A stretch of 64,000 nucleotides of DNA, from positions 57,133 to 121,132 of the forward strand of contig FPAX01000006.1 in assembly GCA_900116485.1 (NCBI GenBank). Direction: 5' to 3'. Positions 18,115 to 29,693 of the stretch are shown here, piece after piece. Numbering within the stretch: position 1 is the first letter of the stretch; every line of letters starts with the position of its first letter. The notes below the pieces were generated by a model. The model made no database searches. It was given only the letters and a program-made list of their open reading frames with translations, and was not told the origin of the DNA. The stretch comes from Selenomonas sp. GACV-9 (GTDB taxonomy: Bacteria; Bacillota; Negativicutes; Selenomonadales; Selenomonadaceae). A program made the translations under genes and the position numbers.

Positions 18115-18172
18115 CTGAAATGAACCTCCTCAATAATCAATCGAACACTATGCACACAGGCACAAATATTCA

Positions 18173-18766
18173 TTATTTGGAGTACAACTCGACGATAGCC
18201 TGCTCGTTGACAGGAACATCGATCTCTTCGCGGTTCGGGAAACGAGTCACCGTACCCGTGAGGTTGGCCTGGTCAGCCTGGAGCCATGCCGGAGCGGAAA
18301 GAGCGTTGTTGCTCTCTTTGAGCTCTTTGAAGAAGGCGTTGCTCTGGCTCTTCTCGCTAACAGCGATAACATCGTTAGCGGAAACAAGTGCGGACGGAAT
18401 GTCTACGCGCTTGCCATTGACCGTGAAGTGGCCATGACGAACGAGCTGACGAGCCTGACGACGCGTATTGGCAAGGCCAAGACGGAAAACGACGTTGTCA
18501 AGACGACGCTCAAGAAGACCAAGCAGGTTTTCACCCGTTACACCCTGCATCTTCTTTGCTTTATCGTAGTATCCACGGAACTGTTTCTCCAGTACACCGT
18601 AGATGAACTTTGCTTTCTGCTTTTCTTTCAGCTGCAGACCATACTCGGAAACCTTACGGTTCGTACGGCGCGGCTGACGTTTCGATTCTTTGGAACGACC
18701 AATAACAGCCGGCTCAATGCCAAGTGCACGGCATCTTTTAATGGCTGGTACTCTATCAATTGCCAT
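18173..18766 (-). CDS. rpsD: 30S ribosomal protein uS4
   Basis: A 197-residue S4 with the S4 RNA-binding domain ([26 protein letters not shown]). The N-terminus has one Cys only, so it is the zinc-free type. In Firmicutes rpsD is often elsewhere; here it sits between rpsK and rpoA, the order seen in many clostridia-related genomes and in E. coli. Confidence 0.97.
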   Translation of the reverse strand: MAIDRVPAIKRCRALGIEPAVIGRSKESKRQPRRTNRKVSEYGLQLKEKQKAKFIYGVLEKQFRGYYDKAKKMQGVTGENLLGLLERRLDNVVFRLGLANTRRQARQLVRHGHFTVNGKRVDIPSALVSANDVIAVSEKSQSNAFFKELKESNNALSAPAWLQADQANLTGTVTRFPNREEIDVPVNEQAIVELYSK

Positions 18767-18785
18767 CTAGTAATTGCACCTCCTA

Positions 18786-19178
18786 TTAAACTCTTCTACG
18801 CTTCGGCGGACGGCAGCCATTGTGCGGAATCGGGGTAACATCTTTGATCATGTTAACCTCGAGGCCCGTTGCCTGCAGGGAACGGATTGCGGCTTCACGG
18901 CCAGCACCAGGACCCTTAACGTAAACCTCGACCTGCTTGAGGCCGTGCTCCATAGCTGCCTTAGCAGCCGTCTCAGCAGCCATCTGAGCTGCAAACGGAG
19001 TGCTCTTACGGGAACCACGGAAACCAAGGCCGCCTGCGCTAGCCCAGGAAAGTGCATTACCGCTCTTATCAGTGAGCGTTACAATCGTGTTGTTGAACGT
19101 AGAGCTGATGTGCGCTACGCCATATTCTATGTTCTTACGAACTTTTTTCTTCGTGCGAACTGCTTTCTTAACTGCCAC
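18786..19178 (-). CDS. rpsK: 30S ribosomal protein uS11
   Basis: A 130-residue S11 ending in the conserved [18 protein letters not shown] tail, part of the platform of the small subunit. It lies between rpsM and rpsD in the alpha operon. Confidence 0.98.
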   Translation of the reverse strand: MAVKKAVRTKKKVRKNIEYGVAHISSTFNNTIVTLTDKSGNALSWASAGGLGFRGSRKSTPFAAQMAAETAAKAAMEHGLKQVEVYVKGPGAGREAAIRSLQATGLEVNMIKDVTPIPHNGCRPPKRRRV

Positions 19179-19195
19179 CAGTTAACCCTCCTTTA

Positions 19196-19567
19196 TTAGT
19201 CTTTCTTCTTGCCTGCTACAGCCTTTTTCGGGCCTTTACGCGTGCGGGCGTTGTTCTTAGTGTTCTGTCCACGGACAGGAAGGCCAAGACGGTGGCGACG
19301 ACCACGGTAGCAGCCGATATCAACGAGTCGTTTGATGTTCATCTGACGCTCACGACGAAGGTCACCTTCGACGATAACGTTCTTATCGATGGCATCACGA
19401 AGTTTTACAACTTCATCCTCCGTGAGGTCACGCGTACGGGTATCCGGATTGATGCCAGTCTCCTTCAGAAGATCCTTCGAAGTCTTCAAACCAATACCAA
19501 AAATGTACGTCAATGCAATTTCAATTCTCTTGTCACGGGGTAAATCTACACCGGCAATACGTGCCAT
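19196..19567 (-). CDS. rpsM: 30S ribosomal protein uS13
   Basis: A 123-residue S13 starting [21 protein letters not shown], with the Lys/Arg-rich C-terminal tail that reaches the P site. Follows rpmJ by 26 bp. Confidence 0.98.
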   Translation of the reverse strand: MARIAGVDLPRDKRIEIALTYIFGIGLKTSKDLLKETGINPDTRTRDLTEDEVVKLRDAIDKNVIVEGDLRRERQMNIKRLVDIGCYRGRRHRLGLPVRGQNTKNNARTRKGPKKAVAGKKKD

Positions 19568-19593
19568 TAATAAAGCACCTCCTTATTCAATAA

Positions 19594-19707
19594 TTAACCT
19601 TGTCTCTGTTTATGTTTCGGATTTTCGCAGATGACCATAACACGGCCTTTGCGTTTAATGACTTTGCATTTCTCACAAATCCGTTTTACTGACGGTTTTA
19701 CCTTCAT
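19594..19707 (-). CDS. rpmJ: 50S ribosomal protein bL36
   Basis: A 37-residue protein, [20 protein letters not shown] then a segment ending [10 protein letters not shown]. It has the three Cys and one His of the zinc-binding (C+) L36 form. Normal length and place, between infA and rpsM. Confidence 0.96.
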   Translation of the reverse strand: MKVKPSVKRICEKCKVIKRKGRVMVICENPKHKQRQG

Positions 19708-19750
19708 CTTGTGGTTGCCCCCTTTTCTTTATTGTCAGTCTCATTTTGCT

Positions 19751-19779
19751 AGTATACCATGTTTATTCCGTCCTGCCTA
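19751..19779 (-). promoter_or_regulatory. Possible internal promoter before rpmJ
   Basis: On the minus strand TAGGCA (19774-19779), 17 bases, TATACT (19751-19756), in the 129-bp gap between infA and rpmJ. A short CCGC/GCGG hairpin with four T residues follows infA at about 19813-19829, so transcription may partly stop and restart here. Confidence 0.4.
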
Positions 19780-19836
19780 GTGGCAAACGAAAAAAAATTG
19801 GTAAATATTTCTAAAACCCGCAAAAGCGGAGATGAC

Positions 19837-20055
19837 TTATTTGAATCGGTAGGTTATACGGCCACGCGTTAAGTCATATGGCGTGAGTTCAATAGTGACT
19901 TTGTCACCGGGAAGAATGCGGATGAAGTTCATGCGGATCTTACCGGATACATGCGCCAGTACAACATGACCATTCTCGAGCTCAACCTGGAACATTGCAT
20001 TCGGCAGTGCTTCCAGAACCTTGCCCTCTACTTCGATAACATCTTGCTTCGACAT
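19837..20055 (-). CDS. infA: Translation initiation factor IF-1
   Basis: A 72-residue S1-fold protein that binds the ribosomal A site during initiation. The sequence from [20 protein letters not shown] to RGRITYRFK is fully typical. It follows adk directly; map, the usual gene between them, is missing. Confidence 0.98.
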   Translation of the reverse strand: MSKQDVIEVEGKVLEALPNAMFQVELENGHVVLAHVSGKIRMNFIRILPGDKVTIELTPYDLTRGRITYRFK

Positions 20056-20165
20056 GTTTTTTCTCCTTTTATGGAAATTGGTTGGGCCAAAGTCATCTAA
20101 GGAGCTTCTGCATTTTCTATCAATGCCATGCCCAACAACAGGTTGTCAATCAATTTTTCATAATC

Positions 20166-20204
20166 ATTGTAATGGGCGGCAAGTATTTATGCCGCCCTTA
20201 CAAT
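20166..20204 (-). other. Hairpin in the adk-infA gap
   Basis: Arms 20166-20180 and 20191-20204 pair over 14 bases with one bulge, with a GC-rich inner half. There is no T-run on the minus strand. It sits in the 188-bp gap where map would normally be and could be a processing or stability element. Confidence 0.45.
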
Positions 20205-20243
20205 AACTTCTATCGTTCAGTGAATCTCACCAACGGAATCGAC

Positions 20244-20888
20244 TCAGCCTTTCAGGGTCTCAACGAGATCCTTCGTGACCTTGTCAATCGCCTGTCTGCC
20301 ATCAACTTCCGTATAGATGCCAGCTTTCTGATAAAAATCAATCAGCGGCTTCGTGGAAGCTTCGTATACGGAAAGGCGATTCGTCATCGTCTCTGCCGTA
20401 TCGTCTGCACGCTGGAAGAGCTCGCCACCGCACTCGTCGCATACACCTTCTTTATTGGAAGGATTGAACTTGACATGATAGGTAGCACCGCACTTCTTGC
20501 AGATGCGACGTCCAACTGCACGCTCTACGAGATCAGCAGCCGGAACATTGATGTTCAGTACACGCGTCAGGCTCAGACCGAGGTCAGCCATGATACCGTC
20601 GAGAGCATCAGCCTGCTCAACCGTACGTGGGAAACCATCGAGAATGAAACCTTTTTTGCAGTCGTCCTGAGCTAAACGATCGCGCACAATGCCGACCGTA
20701 ACGGAATCCGGGACAAGATTGCCAGCGTCGATGTACGACTTAGCAAGCTTTCCCATCTCCGTACCTTCCTTCATCGCTGCACGGAACATGTCGCCCGTGG
20801 AGATGTGAGGAATGTTGAACTCCTTGACCAGTTCAGCCGCCTGCGTGCCTTTGCCGGCACCCGGGGGGCCCATCAACAAGATATGCAT
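20244..20888 (-). CDS. adk: Adenylate kinase (zinc-lid type)
   Basis: Interconverts AMP, ADP and ATP. The 214-residue protein has the [10 protein letters not shown]-loop, the DGFPRT motif and a long LID with two Cys pairs (CKKC and CDEC) that bind structural zinc, the Gram-positive type. Located between secY and infA. Confidence 0.98.
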   Translation of the reverse strand: MHILLMGPPGAGKGTQAAELVKEFNIPHISTGDMFRAAMKEGTEMGKLAKSYIDAGNLVPDSVTVGIVRDRLAQDDCKKGFILDGFPRTVEQADALDGIMADLGLSLTRVLNINVPAADLVERAVGRRICKKCGATYHVKFNPSNKEGVCDECGGELFQRADDTAETMTNRLSVYEASTKPLIDFYQKAGIYTEVDGRQAIDKVTKDLVETLKG

Positions 20889-20902
20889 GATTTTGCCTCC
20901 TC

Positions 20903-22159
20903 TTATTTCATGAACCCTTCGTAGTGACGCATTACAATCATGGACTCTATCTGTTTCATCGTCTGCAGCGCAACGCCGACAACGATGAGCAGTGCCGTAC
21001 CGCCGAAGTATACACCCTCAATATGAGTTGCACCTGCGACCAAGTTCGGCAGGACTGCGATAAAGGCCAGGAAAATGGAGCCAGCAAGCGTGATACGAGT
21101 CATGACATGATCTAAATAATCTGCCGTTGGCTGTCCTGGACGGATGCCCGGGATGAAACCACCGTATTTTTTCAGATTCTCTGCCATATCCGATATCTTT
21201 ACAGTAACCGCAGTATAGAAGTAAGTGAAGAAGATAATCATACCAACGTACAACGTGGTCTGAAGCGGCTTACCCCACTCCAAATAACTGGCAATCGTCT
21301 TTACCCAGGGAATATCAATAAACTGGGCAATAGTTACTGGAAACATCAGCACGGATGACGCAAAGATAATTGGGATTACGCCCGCCTGATTTACTTTCAG
21401 GGGGATGTGGCTGGAATGACCACCATATGCCTTCTGCCCTACCACGCGTTTCGCATAGGAAATCGGGATACGGCGGAAGCCGTTCTCAACATGGACAACA
21501 AACACAACCATCGCGATGGCGATGACCGCGAACATGAACACGCTGAAGTAGCTGATCGTACCAGCCTGGACGTAATGGTAAATCGTTCCAATGTTTTTCG
21601 GCAGAGCAGCTACGATACCAGCGAAGATGATAAGGGAAATACCATTACCAACCCCCTGGGCCGTGATCTGCTCACCGAGCCACATGAGGAACACCGTACC
21701 AGCCGTCAAAGTGATCGCAATGATCAAGATGTTGACCGGATTCGGATTCAGTATGGCAGCCTTCAGGCCGATGGACATGCCAATCGCCTGAAAGAATGCC
21801 AGCACTACCGTGAGATAGCGCGTTACTTTGGTGGTCTTCTTGTGCCCCTCCTGTCCTTCCTTTGACCACTGCTCCAACGTCGGAACGACAACATTCAAGA
21901 GCTGAATGATAATCGCCGCATTGATGTATGGCGTAATGGACATCGCAAAGATGGAGAACTTGCTGAAAGCACCACCAGAAAAGAGGTCTAACAGGCCGAA
22001 GAGATTGCCGTTGGCGAATAATTGCTCAATCGCCTTCGGATCAACTCCCGGAACCGGAATATGGGTACCCATCCGGAAGACGGCAAACATGATCAGCGTA
22101 AACGTGATCTTCTGCCTAAGCTCCGGAATTTTCCATACATTGCCAAGGGCTGAGAGCAC
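20903..22159 (-). CDS. secY: Preprotein translocase subunit SecY
   Basis: The 418-residue channel subunit of the Sec translocon with ten membrane helices. The plug region [20 protein letters not shown] and the cytoplasmic [12 protein letters not shown] and GFIPGIRPG segments are typical. It starts with GTG, one base after the rplO stop, with GAGGTG upstream inside rplO, so the two are translationally coupled. Confidence 0.98.
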   Translation of the reverse strand: MLSALGNVWKIPELRQKITFTLIMFAVFRMGTHIPVPGVDPKAIEQLFANGNLFGLLDLFSGGAFSKFSIFAMSITPYINAAIIIQLLNVVVPTLEQWSKEGQEGHKKTTKVTRYLTVVLAFFQAIGMSIGLKAAILNPNPVNILIIAITLTAGTVFLMWLGEQITAQGVGNGISLIIFAGIVAALPKNIGTIYHYVQAGTISYFSVFMFAVIAIAMVVFVVHVENGFRRIPISYAKRVVGQKAYGGHSSHIPLKVNQAGVIPIIFASSVLMFPVTIAQFIDIPWVKTIASYLEWGKPLQTTLYVGMIIFFTYFYTAVTVKISDMAENLKKYGGFIPGIRPGQPTADYLDHVMTRITLAGSIFLAFIAVLPNLVAGATHIEGVYFGGTALLIVVGVALQTMKQIESMIVMRHYEGFMK

Positions 22160-22160
22160 C

Positions 22161-22601
22161 TCAGATCACCTCAACTTTACCGCCTGCTGCCGTAATCTTT
22201 TCTTCTGCGGATTTCGTGAAGCCGTTAGCGCGAACCGTCAGCTTCTTCGTGAGCTCGCCGTTACCAAGGATGCGGATACCATCCTGGACGTTCTTCAGGA
22301 TACCGGACTCAACCAGAGCTACCGGATCAACCGTTGCACCATCCTCAAAACGATTCAGGGACTCAACGTTAACCTCAGCAAAGGTCTTAGCCCAGATATT
22401 CTTGAAGCCACGTTTCGGGAGACGACGATAAAGCGGCATCTGGCCACCCTCGAAGCCGGTGCGTACGCCGCCACCGCTACGGGAGTTCTGACCCTTCATG
22501 CCTTTACCGGAAGTCTTGCCGTTGCCGGAACCAATACCGCGGCCTACACGGTTGCGGACTTTACGGGAACCAGCTGCTGGCTGTAATTCATGCAATTTCA
22601 T
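22161..22601 (-). CDS. rplO: 50S ribosomal protein uL15
   Basis: A 146-residue L15, [20 protein letters not shown] at the start, with the Gly/Arg-rich N-terminal extension that threads into 23S rRNA. Between rpmD and secY. Confidence 0.98.
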   Translation of the reverse strand: MKLHELQPAAGSRKVRNRVGRGIGSGNGKTSGKGMKGQNSRSGGGVRTGFEGGQMPLYRRLPKRGFKNIWAKTFAEVNVESLNRFEDGATVDPVALVESGILKNVQDGIRILGNGELTKKLTVRANGFTKSAEEKITAAGGKVEVI

Positions 22602-22624
22602 CTAGTGCACCTCCTGTTCTATGA

Positions 22625-22810
22625 TTAGTCTGCGATTTCTTCTACAACGATCAGATGCTCAACTTTGTGAAGCTGACCACGGATTGCCGGGTTGTCTGGC
22701 AGCTCAACAACGGAGTTGATCTTGCGCAGGCCCAGAGCGCGAACCGTCTTGCGCTGGGTTTCCGGACGGCCGATGAGGCTTCTCTTAAGCGTAACTTTAA
22801 CTTTTGCCAT
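22625..22810 (-). CDS. rpmD: 50S ribosomal protein uL30
   Basis: A 61-residue L30 with the usual [20 protein letters not shown] core. Between rpsE and rplO. Confidence 0.97.
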   Translation of the reverse strand: MAKVKVTLKRSLIGRPETQRKTVRALGLRKINSVVELPDNPAIRGQLHKVEHLIVVEEIAD

Positions 22811-22824
22811 TGTACAGCCTCCTA

Positions 22825-23331
22825 TTAACCTAAGATTTCCTGAACCGTCTTGCCACGGAGCTCAGCAACAGCCTCTGCCTTCTTGAGGGCTTTGAGACCT
22901 TCCATCGTTGCGCGAACCATGTTGTTCGGGTTGGAAGAACCGAGGGACTTCGTCAGGATGTCTTTGATACCTGCCAGCTCGAGTACGGCACGTGCCGGAC
23001 CGCCAGCGATGACACCAGTACCTTTTGCAGCCGGCTTGAGCATTACGCGGCCAGCGCCGAAGATACCAACCATCTCATGCGGAATCGTGCGCTCATCGAG
23101 GATAGCGACCTCAACGAGGTTCTTCTTTGCATCCTCAACGCCTTTACGGATTGCCTCCGGAACCTCAGCAGCTTTGCCGAGACCAACGCCGACTTTGCCT
23201 TTCTTGTTGCCAACAACGACAAGGGCGCTGAACGAGAAGCGACGGCCGCCTTTGACGACTTTAGCTACTCGATTGATATATACAACTTTCTCCTCGAACT
23301 CTGGAGTTTCGTTGTCCATATTTCTAGCCAT
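22825..23331 (-). CDS. rpsE: 30S ribosomal protein uS5
   Basis: A 168-residue S5 with the double-stranded-RNA-binding-like N-domain ([20 protein letters not shown]) and the [16 protein letters not shown]-domain. Role in decoding fidelity. Confidence 0.98.
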   Translation of the reverse strand: MARNMDNETPEFEEKVVYINRVAKVVKGGRRFSFSALVVVGNKKGKVGVGLGKAAEVPEAIRKGVEDAKKNLVEVAILDERTIPHEMVGIFGAGRVMLKPAAKGTGVIAGGPARAVLELAGIKDILTKSLGSSNPNNMVRATMEGLKALKKAEAVAELRGKTVQEILG

Positions 23332-23356
23332 TCATTTACCTCCTTATATCAATGAT

Positions 23357-23716
23357 TTAGAACTTGAGACCAGCTTCACGAGCGGCCTCAGCCAGAGCAG
23401 CGACACGGCCATGGTAAACATAACCGCCGCGGTCGAATACGACCTCTTTGATGCCCTTCTCGAGAGCACGTTTAGCAACAGCAGCACCAACAGCTTTTGC
23501 TGCCTCAATGTTACCACCGTAGTTCTCGAAACCCTTATCCTGGGAGCTGGCGGACACGAGCGTCACACCGTTCTCATCATCGATGACCTGAGCGTAAATG
23601 TTTGCCAGGCTGCGATATACGTTGAGGCGCGGACGAGCTGCCGTACCTGCGATATGGTTGCGGACACGCAGATGACGTTTCTGACGTGCCTTATTCTTAT
23701 CTGCTTTAAGAAGCAC
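23357..23716 (-). CDS. rplR: 50S ribosomal protein uL18
   Basis: A 119-residue L18 that binds 5S r[23 protein letters not shown] and the ending [14 protein letters not shown] are typical. Confidence 0.97.
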   Translation of the reverse strand: MLLKADKNKARQKRHLRVRNHIAGTAARPRLNVYRSLANIYAQVIDDENGVTLVSASSQDKGFENYGGNIEAAKAVGAAVAKRALEKGIKEVVFDRGGYVYHGRVAALAEAAREAGLKF

Positions 23717-23746
23717 AGAACTTCACTCCTTTCTCGAATCAGTGTC

Positions 23747-24298
23747 TTATTTCTTACCCTTAGCGCCGGCTTTACCCTCTTTACGACGGATATGCTCGCC
23801 AGCATATTTGATACCCTTGCCTTTGTACGGCTCCGGCTCACGGAAGCTGCGGATCTCAGCAGCGATCTGGCCGACAACTTCCTTGTCGATACCAGAAACC
23901 GTGATAGCGTTAGCCGACGGGCACTCGAATTTGATGCCCTGCGGCGGCTCGACAACTACCGGATGGGAGAAACCAAGGGAGAGGTTCAGCGTGTTGCCCT
24001 TGAGCTGAGCACGATAGCCGACACCATTGATTTCGAGATTCTTGGAGAAACCTTCCGTTACGCCAACAACCATGTTGTTGATGAGCGTACGGGACAGACC
24101 ATGGAGCGATCTGTGGTTCTTATCGTCGGACGGACGCTCAACCTTGCAGATTGCGCCATCGACGGTTACTTTCATATCCTGATGAATATGGCGGGAAAGT
24201 TCACCTTTCGGGCCCTTTACTTTGACCAGATTGTCCTCGCCAACCGTAACGGTTACGCCAGCTGGGATTTCAATCGGTGCATTACCAATTCTTGACAT
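23747..24298 (-). CDS. rplF: 50S ribosomal protein uL6
   Basis: A 183-residue L6 from [15 protein letters not shown] to the conserved tail [20 protein letters not shown]. Binds near the sarcin-ricin loop. Confidence 0.98.
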   Translation of the reverse strand: MSRIGNAPIEIPAGVTVTVGEDNLVKVKGPKGELSRHIHQDMKVTVDGAICKVERPSDDKNHRSLHGLSRTLINNMVVGVTEGFSKNLEINGVGYRAQLKGNTLNLSLGFSHPVVVEPPQGIKFECPSANAITVSGIDKEVVGQIAAEIRSFREPEPYKGKGIKYAGEHIRRKEGKAGAKGKK

Positions 24299-24322
24299 CT
24301 GTACACCTCCTGACTACTTCGA

Positions 24323-24721
24323 TTACCAAACGTATGCAACAACTTCGCCGCCGAGACCAGCTTTGCGAGCCTGCTTATCGCTCATGATACCCTTGGACGT
24401 GGAAATGATAGCGATACCGAGGCCGCCAAGAACGCGCGGGAGCTCATTGTGTTTTGCATACTGACGAAGACCAGGCTTCGAGATGCGTTTGATACCGGAA
24501 ATTACCTTCTCACGGTTCGGGCCGTATTTAAGGGAAACAGAGATAACGCCCTGTTTGCCATCCTCAGTGAAGGTGTAGTCATTGATGAAACCCTCTTCCT
24601 TCAGGACCTCTGCGATAGCGGTCTTGACTTTGGAGCCCGGGATTTCAACACTCTCATGGAATACATTGTTTGCATTGCGCAAACGAGTCAGCATATCTGC
24701 AATAGGATCAGTCATTGCCAT
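24323..24721 (-). CDS. rpsH: 30S ribosomal protein uS8
   Basis: A 132-residue S8 beginning [19 protein letters not shown]; the conserved STSKGIMSD loop near the C-terminus contacts 16S rRNA. In E. coli S8 represses the spc operon; whether that holds here is not visible. Confidence 0.98.
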   Translation of the reverse strand: MAMTDPIADMLTRLRNANNVFHESVEIPGSKVKTAIAEVLKEEGFINDYTFTEDGKQGVISVSLKYGPNREKVISGIKRISKPGLRQYAKHNELPRVLGGLGIAIISTSKGIMSDKQARKAGLGGEVVAYVW

Positions 24722-24753
24722 TGAATCGATATCCTCCTTTAAACTTTAAATAC

Positions 24754-24939
24754 TTACCAGCTGGCTTTGGTTACGCCAGGGATGGCACCTTTGTAGCTCT
24801 GCTCACGGAAGCAGATACGGCACATGTCGAATTTACGCATGTAGCCGTGCGGACGGCCGCAGATTTTGCAGCGATTATAAGCGCGCGTGGAGAATTTCGG
24901 CTCTTTGCTCCACTTCTCTACCATAGACTTCTTAGCCAA
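24754..24939 (-). CDS. rpsN: 30S ribosomal protein uS14, zinc type
   Basis: A 61-residue type Z S14 with two CxxC pairs (CKIC and CRIC) for zinc, the short Gram-positive form. Confidence 0.98.
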   Translation of the reverse strand: MAKKSMVEKWSKEPKFSTRAYNRCKICGRPHGYMRKFDMCRICFREQSYKGAIPGVTKASW

Positions 24940-24953
24940 ATTTCCTTACCTCC

Positions 24954-25493
24954 TTATGCACTGAACGGCATACCCATGAGTTTCAGGAGCTCTCTGGCTT
25001 CTTCATCCGTCTGTGCCGTCGTAACGATAACAATGTTCATACCACGGATCTTGTCGATTTTATCGTACTCGATTTCCGGGAAGATGAGCTGCTCTTTGAG
25101 ACCGATAGCGTAGTTGCCGCGGCCATCAAAAGCCTTGTCGCTTACACCACGGAAGTCACGAACGCGCGGCAGAGCTACGTTCATGAACTTGTCGAGGAAC
25201 TGGTACATACGCGTGCCACGCAGCGTTACTTTGCAGCCGATTGGCATGCCCTCACGCAGTTTCCAAGCAGCGAGGGATTTCTTAGCACGAGTCAGCAGCG
25301 GCTTCTGGCCAGCGATGATCGTCAGATCAGCAACAGCAGAATCCAGAGCTTTCGGATTGCCGACAGCTTCGCCAACACCCATGTTGATGATGACTTTCTC
25401 GATTTTCGGAAGCTGCATGACATTCTTGTAACCGAACTTCTCCGTCATAGCCTTGCAAACTTCATTCTGATATTTTTCCTGTAATCTATCCAC
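24954..25493 (-). CDS. rplE: 50S ribosomal protein uL5
   Basis: A 179-residue L5 that carries 5S r[22 protein letters not shown] and [18 protein letters not shown] are typical. Confidence 0.98.
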   Translation of the reverse strand: MDRLQEKYQNEVCKAMTEKFGYKNVMQLPKIEKVIINMGVGEAVGNPKALDSAVADLTIIAGQKPLLTRAKKSLAAWKLREGMPIGCKVTLRGTRMYQFLDKFMNVALPRVRDFRGVSDKAFDGRGNYAIGLKEQLIFPEIEYDKIDKIRGMNIVIVTTAQTDEEARELLKLMGMPFSA

Positions 25494-25513
25494 TTATGCT
25501 CCTCCTTTCCTGA

Positions 25514-25846
25514 TTATTTCGTCTGGTCGATAACTTCGCCGCATTTCTTGCAGGCGCGAACCATCTTACCATTGACTTCTTTGTGAGCAACGCGCGTTGC
25601 TTTGGAGCAAGCCGGGCAAACGAGCATAACTTTGCAAGCATGCATCGGAGCCTCTTTGACGAGGATACCGCCCTGCGGAGCTTTCTGGTTCGGTTTCGTA
25701 TGACGCTTTACTTTGTTGACGCCCTCGACAACAACCTTACCTTTTTTCGGCATAGCCGTAACGACTTTGCCCTGTTTGCCTTTATCTTTACCGGACAGCA
25801 CAACGACCGTGTCGCCCTTCTTTACGTTCATCTTAACGAATGCCAA
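25514..25846 (-). CDS. rplX: 50S ribosomal protein uL24
   Basis: A 110-residue L24 with the N-terminal KOW motif ([20 protein letters not shown]) and a C-terminal CPAC...CKKC zinc ribbon common in Firmicutes. Confidence 0.97.
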   Translation of the reverse strand: MAFVKMNVKKGDTVVVLSGKDKGKQGKVVTAMPKKGKVVVEGVNKVKRHTKPNQKAPQGGILVKEAPMHACKVMLVCPACSKATRVAHKEVNGKMVRACKKCGEVIDQTK

Positions 25847-25864
25847 AATCGCACCTCCTCACAA

Positions 25865-26233
25865 TTAAAGTACTTCAGGAGCCAGAGATACGATCTTCAT
25901 GAAGTCTTTATCGCGAAGCTCTCTAGCTACCGGTCCGAAAATACGCGTGCCTTTCGGAGTCTTGTCGTCTTTGATGATAACTGCTGCGTTCTCATCGAAA
26001 CGGATGTAAGAGCCATCGCTGCGGCGCAGGCCCTTTACGCTGCGGACAACAACTGCCTTAACGACATCGCCTTTCTTGACCGTGCCGCCAGGAGCAGCCG
26101 ATTTGACTGCAGCTACGATGATATCACCAATGTTAGCGTATTTGCGATAGGAACCGCCGAGAACACGGATGCACATGATTTCTTTTGCGCCAGTGTTGTC
26201 GCCAACATTCAGGATTGTTTGCTGTTGGATCAT
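25865..26233 (-). CDS. rplN: 50S ribosomal protein uL14
   Basis: A 122-residue L14 starting [20 protein letters not shown]; first gene of the spc part of the cluster. Confidence 0.98.
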   Translation of the reverse strand: MIQQQTILNVGDNTGAKEIMCIRVLGGSYRKYANIGDIIVAAVKSAAPGGTVKKGDVVKAVVVRSVKGLRRSDGSYIRFDENAAVIIKDDKTPKGTRIFGPVARELRDKDFMKIVSLAPEVL

Positions 26234-26263
26234 TGTTTGACCTCCTTCTTCGATATTTTGGGA

Positions 26264-26521
26264 TTATTTAGCTCTCTCGATTACTTCAACAACTCTCCAA
26301 CGTTTCGTCTTGGACAGCGGGCGCGTCTCCATCAGGGAAACCTTATCGCCAACATGAGCATCGTTTTTCTCATCATGGGCATGGAACTTGACCGTTCTCT
26401 TTACCGGTTTTTTGTACAGTTTGTGCTGCTCGAGTTCCTCGATTGCAACAACAACCGTCTTATCCATTTTATCGGAAATGACTTTACCGATTCTTACTTT
26501 ACGTACGTTTCTTTCGCTCAT
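26264..26521 (-). CDS. rpsQ: 30S ribosomal protein uS17
   Basis: An 85-residue S17. The start at 26521 ([14 protein letters not shown]) is preceded by GGAGG at 7 bases; the upstream frame to 26545 contains that ribosome site, so it is not coding. Confidence 0.97.
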   Translation of the reverse strand: MSERNVRKVRIGKVISDKMDKTVVVAIEELEQHKLYKKPVKRTVKFHAHDEKNDAHVGDKVSLMETRPLSKTKRWRVVEVIERAK

Positions 26522-26557
26522 TAGGGAGCCTCCTTCCTTCTGCATATCAGTTTGCGA

Positions 26558-26752
26558 TTAAGCCTTGAGCTCAGTCTCGCGCTGGATCGTCTTGATACGG
26601 GCGATCGTCTTCTTTACTTCTTTGATACGCATCGGGTTCTCAAGCTGGCCAGTAGCGAGCTGGAAACGGAGGTTGAACAGTTCCTCTTTGAGCGAAGCAA
26701 GTTTCTGGTTAAGCTCGTCAGCACTCATCTCACGAATCTCATTAACCTTCAT
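26558..26752 (-). CDS. rpmC: 50S ribosomal protein uL29
   Basis: A 64-residue L29 of two helices ([20 protein letters not shown]). Its start overlaps the end of rplP by 11 bp. Confidence 0.97.
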   Translation of the reverse strand: MKVNEIREMSADELNQKLASLKEELFNLRFQLATGQLENPMRIKEVKKTIARIKTIQRETELKA

Positions 26753-27185
26753 TTACTTCACCGCCCTCTGCTTTAGTCTCTTCTTTGACAACGAACTTCG
26801 TCTTGATCGGCAGCTTGTGGCCTGCAAGACGCATTGCTTCCTGAGCAACTTCACGGGATACGCCGTCCATCTCGAAGAGGACGCGGCCCGGCTTAACAAC
26901 TGCAACCCAGTACTCCGGCGAACCTTTACCGGAACCCATGCGGGTCTCAGCCGGTTTAGCCGTTACCGGCTTATCCGGGAAAATTTTGATCCAAACCTGA
27001 CCGCCACGTTTGATGTAACGGGTCATAGCGATACGGGCAGCCTCAATCTGGCGGTTCGTGATCCAAGCCGGCTCAAGAGCGACCAGACCATACTCACCAT
27101 GGCTAACCGTGTTGCCGCGATGAGCTTTACCCTTCATACGGCCACGGAACTGTTTGCGATATTTTACTCTCTTTGGTAATAACAT
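26742..27185 (-). CDS. rplP: 50S ribosomal protein uL16
   Basis: A 147-residue L16 ([20 protein letters not shown]) near the peptidyl-transferase centre. Its ATG shares one base with the rpsC stop (TAATG). Confidence 0.98.
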   Translation of the reverse strand: MLLPKRVKYRKQFRGRMKGKAHRGNTVSHGEYGLVALEPAWITNRQIEAARIAMTRYIKRGGQVWIKIFPDKPVTAKPAETRMGSGKGSPEYWVAVVKPGRVLFEMDGVSREVAQEAMRLAGHKLPIKTKFVVKEETKAEGGEVNEG

Positions 27186-27853
27186 TAAGCTTCGCTCCCT
27201 TCAGCTACAGCCTTGCGCTGCTTTCTTTCCGGAAGAACTTCACCCTTGAAGATCCATACTTTTACGCCGATGTCGCCGTAAGTCGTATGTGCCGTTGCCG
27301 TACCATAGTCGATATCAGCACGCAGCGTGTGAAGAGGAATGCTGCCTTCGCGGTAGGACTCCTTACGAGCAATCTCTGCGCCGCCGAGACGACCACCGAG
27401 TGCAACCTTGATACCTTTAGCACCAAGACGCATCGTGCGGCCAACGGCCTGCTTCATTGCACGGCGGAAAGCGATGCGGCGCTCCAGCTGCTGAGCGATG
27501 TTCTCAGCAACGAGAGTAGCATCCATATCCGGCTGTTTGATTTCAGCAATATTGATGTCAACACGTTTTTCCGTGTATTTCTTCAGACCCTCTTTGATCT
27601 GCTCGATGCCCGAACCACCGCGGCCGATTACCATACCCGGTTTAGCAGTATGGATCGTCAGCTTAAGACGGTTTTTGCTGCGCTCCGTCTCGATTCTGGA
27701 CACACCGGCTGCCTGAAGGCTCTGCTTCAGATAGTCACGGATTTTAATATCTTCATGCAGGTTATCTGCAAAATCTTTATCTGCATACCACTTAGCATCC
27801 CAAGTCTTGACGATGCCAAGGCGAATACCATGCGGATTTACTTTCTGACCCAA
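27185..27853 (-). CDS. rpsC: 30S ribosomal protein uS3 (TTG start)
   Basis: A 222-residue S3 with KH domain ([12 protein letters not shown]). The family opening is (M)[13 protein letters not shown], which here follows a TTG codon at 27853 with GGAGGG 7 bases upstream. The ATG at 27886 would add eleven residues lying over the ribosome site, so I reject it. Confidence 0.95.
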   Translation of the reverse strand: MGQKVNPHGIRLGIVKTWDAKWYADKDFADNLHEDIKIRDYLKQSLQAAGVSRIETERSKNRLKLTIHTAKPGMVIGRGGSGIEQIKEGLKKYTEKRVDINIAEIKQPDMDATLVAENIAQQLERRIAFRRAMKQAVGRTMRLGAKGIKVALGGRLGGAEIARKESYREGSIPLHTLRADIDYGTATAHTTYGDIGVKVWIFKGEVLPERKQRKAVAEGSEA

Positions 27854-27869
27854 TCCGTTTCCCTCCTTC

Positions 27870-28205
27870 TTAGTTCTTCTCGTCAACGACGATGGTTACA
27901 TGGGACGTGCGCTTCAAAATCTTGAAAGCCTGTCCACGGGAACGCGGATGGATACGCTTGAGCGTCGGACCCTGGTCAGCGAAAGCCGTCTTGATGACCA
28001 GCTTGTCTACGTCCATATCAAAATTGTTCTCAGCGTTTGCAACAGCAGAACGCAGAACTTTTTCTACAACATCAGCGCCAGCTTTCGGCGTGAATTTAAG
28101 GATCGCAAATGCCTCTGCAACGTTCTTGCCACGGATAAGATCCAGGACTACACGAACTTTGCGCGGAGTGATGCGAACATATTTAGCTACTGCTTTAGAT
28201 TCCAC
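27870..28205 (-). CDS. rplV: 50S ribosomal protein uL22
   Basis: A 111-residue L22 with the beta-hairpin segment ([19 protein letters not shown]) that lines the exit tunnel. Confidence 0.98.
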   Translation of the reverse strand: MESKAVAKYVRITPRKVRVVLDLIRGKNVAEAFAILKFTPKAGADVVEKVLRSAVANAENNFDMDVDKLVIKTAFADQGPTLKRIHPRSRGQAFKILKRTSHVTIVVDEKN

Positions 28206-28226
28206 AAGTATGCTCCTTTCGCAAAA

Positions 28227-28508
28227 TTATCTCAGTGAAGTCTTGCGCTCTTCGCCTGCATGACCCTTGAACGTGCGGGTCGGTGCGAACTCGCCGAGCT
28301 TATGACCAACCATATCTTCCGTGACATAAACCGGTACATGTTTACGACCGTCATGAACAGCGATCGTGTGACCGACGAAATCAGGGAAAATCGTGGAGCT
28401 TCTCGACCAGGTCTTTACAACTTTTTTATCGTTAGCTTCGTTGAGGGCCTCGATTTTCTTCATGAGGCTTTCTGCAACGTAAGGTCCCTTTTTAATAGAT
28501 CTTGACAA
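28227..28508 (-). CDS. rpsS: 30S ribosomal protein uS19
   Basis: A 93-residue S19 ([20 protein letters not shown]) in the small-subunit head, binding with S13. Confidence 0.98.
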   Translation of the reverse strand: MSRSIKKGPYVAESLMKKIEALNEANDKKVVKTWSRSSTIFPDFVGHTIAVHDGRKHVPVYVTEDMVGHKLGEFAPTRTFKGHAGEERKTSLR

Positions 28509-28560
28509 AGTGTCTCCTCCTTTCGTCAGGCGGCATCAAGCTGCCTGTCGATTTCTATGA

Positions 28561-29388
28561 TTATTTCGTACGTCCTTTGACGATGAGACGATCCGAAGCT
28601 TTCTTGCGACGAGTCTTGGCACCCATAGCGCATTTGCCCCACTTCGTAACAGGGTTCTTGCGGCCGACAGGGGAACGACCCTCACCACCACCATGCGGAT
28701 GGTCGTTCGGGTTCATTGCAGTACCGCGGTTCTCCGGACGAACGCCGAGCCAACGGTTACGGCCTGCTTTACCAATCGTGATGTTCTCGTGCTCGAGGTT
28801 ACCAACTTCACCAATCGTTGCACGGCAGTTGATATGAACCTTGCGGAGCTCACCAGACGGCATACGGAGGAGTGCGTAATCGCCTTCCTTAGCCATGAGC
28901 TGAGCGGAAGTACCAGCACTGCGGACGAGCTGTGCGCCCTTGCCGATCTTGAGCTCGATGTTATGGATAGTCGTACCAACCGGGATGTTCTTCAGCGGAA
29001 GAGCATTACCGACTTTGATATCAGCATCCGGGCCGGAAACAACTTTGTCACCAACCTTGAGACCATTCGGTGCGAGGATGTAGCGCTTCTCACCATCAAC
29101 ATAGTTGAGGAGAGCAATACGTGCGCTGCGGTTCGGGTCGTACTCGATGGTAGCGACGCGAGCCGGGATACCGTCTTTCGTGCGTTTGAAGTCGATCACG
29201 CGATAAAGACGCTTATGGCCGCCACCCTGATGGCGAACGGTCAGCTTGCCCTGCTGGTTACGGCCGCCTTTTTTCGTCAGGCGCTCAGTCAGGGACTTCT
29301 CAGGCTTGCTTGCCGTAATCTCGTCGAACGAAGCGACGGTCATGAAACGGCGGCCTGCAGAATATGGTTTGAAACTCTTTACTGCCAC
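28561..29388 (-). CDS. rplB: 50S ribosomal protein uL2
   Basis: A 275-residue L2 with the conserved C-terminal [20 protein letters not shown] loop, whose His is near the peptidyl-transferase centre. Confidence 0.98.
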   Translation of the reverse strand: MAVKSFKPYSAGRRFMTVASFDEITASKPEKSLTERLTKKGGRNQQGKLTVRHQGGGHKRLYRVIDFKRTKDGIPARVATIEYDPNRSARIALLNYVDGEKRYILAPNGLKVGDKVVSGPDADIKVGNALPLKNIPVGTTIHNIELKIGKGAQLVRSAGTSAQLMAKEGDYALLRMPSGELRKVHINCRATIGEVGNLEHENITIGKAGRNRWLGVRPENRGTAMNPNDHPHGGGEGRSPVGRKNPVTKWGKCAMGAKTRRKKASDRLIVKGRTK

Positions 29389-29411
29389 TTAAATGTACCT
29401 CCTTTTCTCAA

Positions 29412-29693
29412 TTATGCCTCGAAGAACTCGATGCTTTCGCCAGCAGCGAGCTTTACGATAGCTTTTTTATAGTCAGGGCGCTTACCAGACGTGCGGCCCA
29501 TGCGTTTCGTTTTGCCCAGTACGTTGACCGTGTTGACTTTCTCAACTTTGACGTTGAAAACCTCAGCGACAGCTTTAGCAATCTCGATCTTGTTGGCTGC
29601 TTTCGCAACAACGAAGACGTATTTGCCCTCAGCCATAAGCTGAGTCGTTCTCTCAGTGATCAGCGGACGGATCAGGATATCACGTGCTTCCAT
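29412..29693 (-). CDS. rplW: 50S ribosomal protein uL23
   Basis: A 93-residue L23 at the tunnel exit, the docking site for trigger factor and SRP. Its ATG overlaps the rplD stop by one base. Confidence 0.97.
   Translation of the reverse strand: MEARDILIRPLITERTTQLMAEGKYVFVVAKAANKIEIAKAVAEVFNVKVEKVNTVNVLGKTKRMGRTSGKRPDYKKAIVKLAAGESIEFFEA

Noticed and set aside
22850..24295. 481-codon plus-strand frame opposite rpsE, rplR and rplF
   Set aside because: It covers three well-known ribosomal genes and has no recognisable family features.
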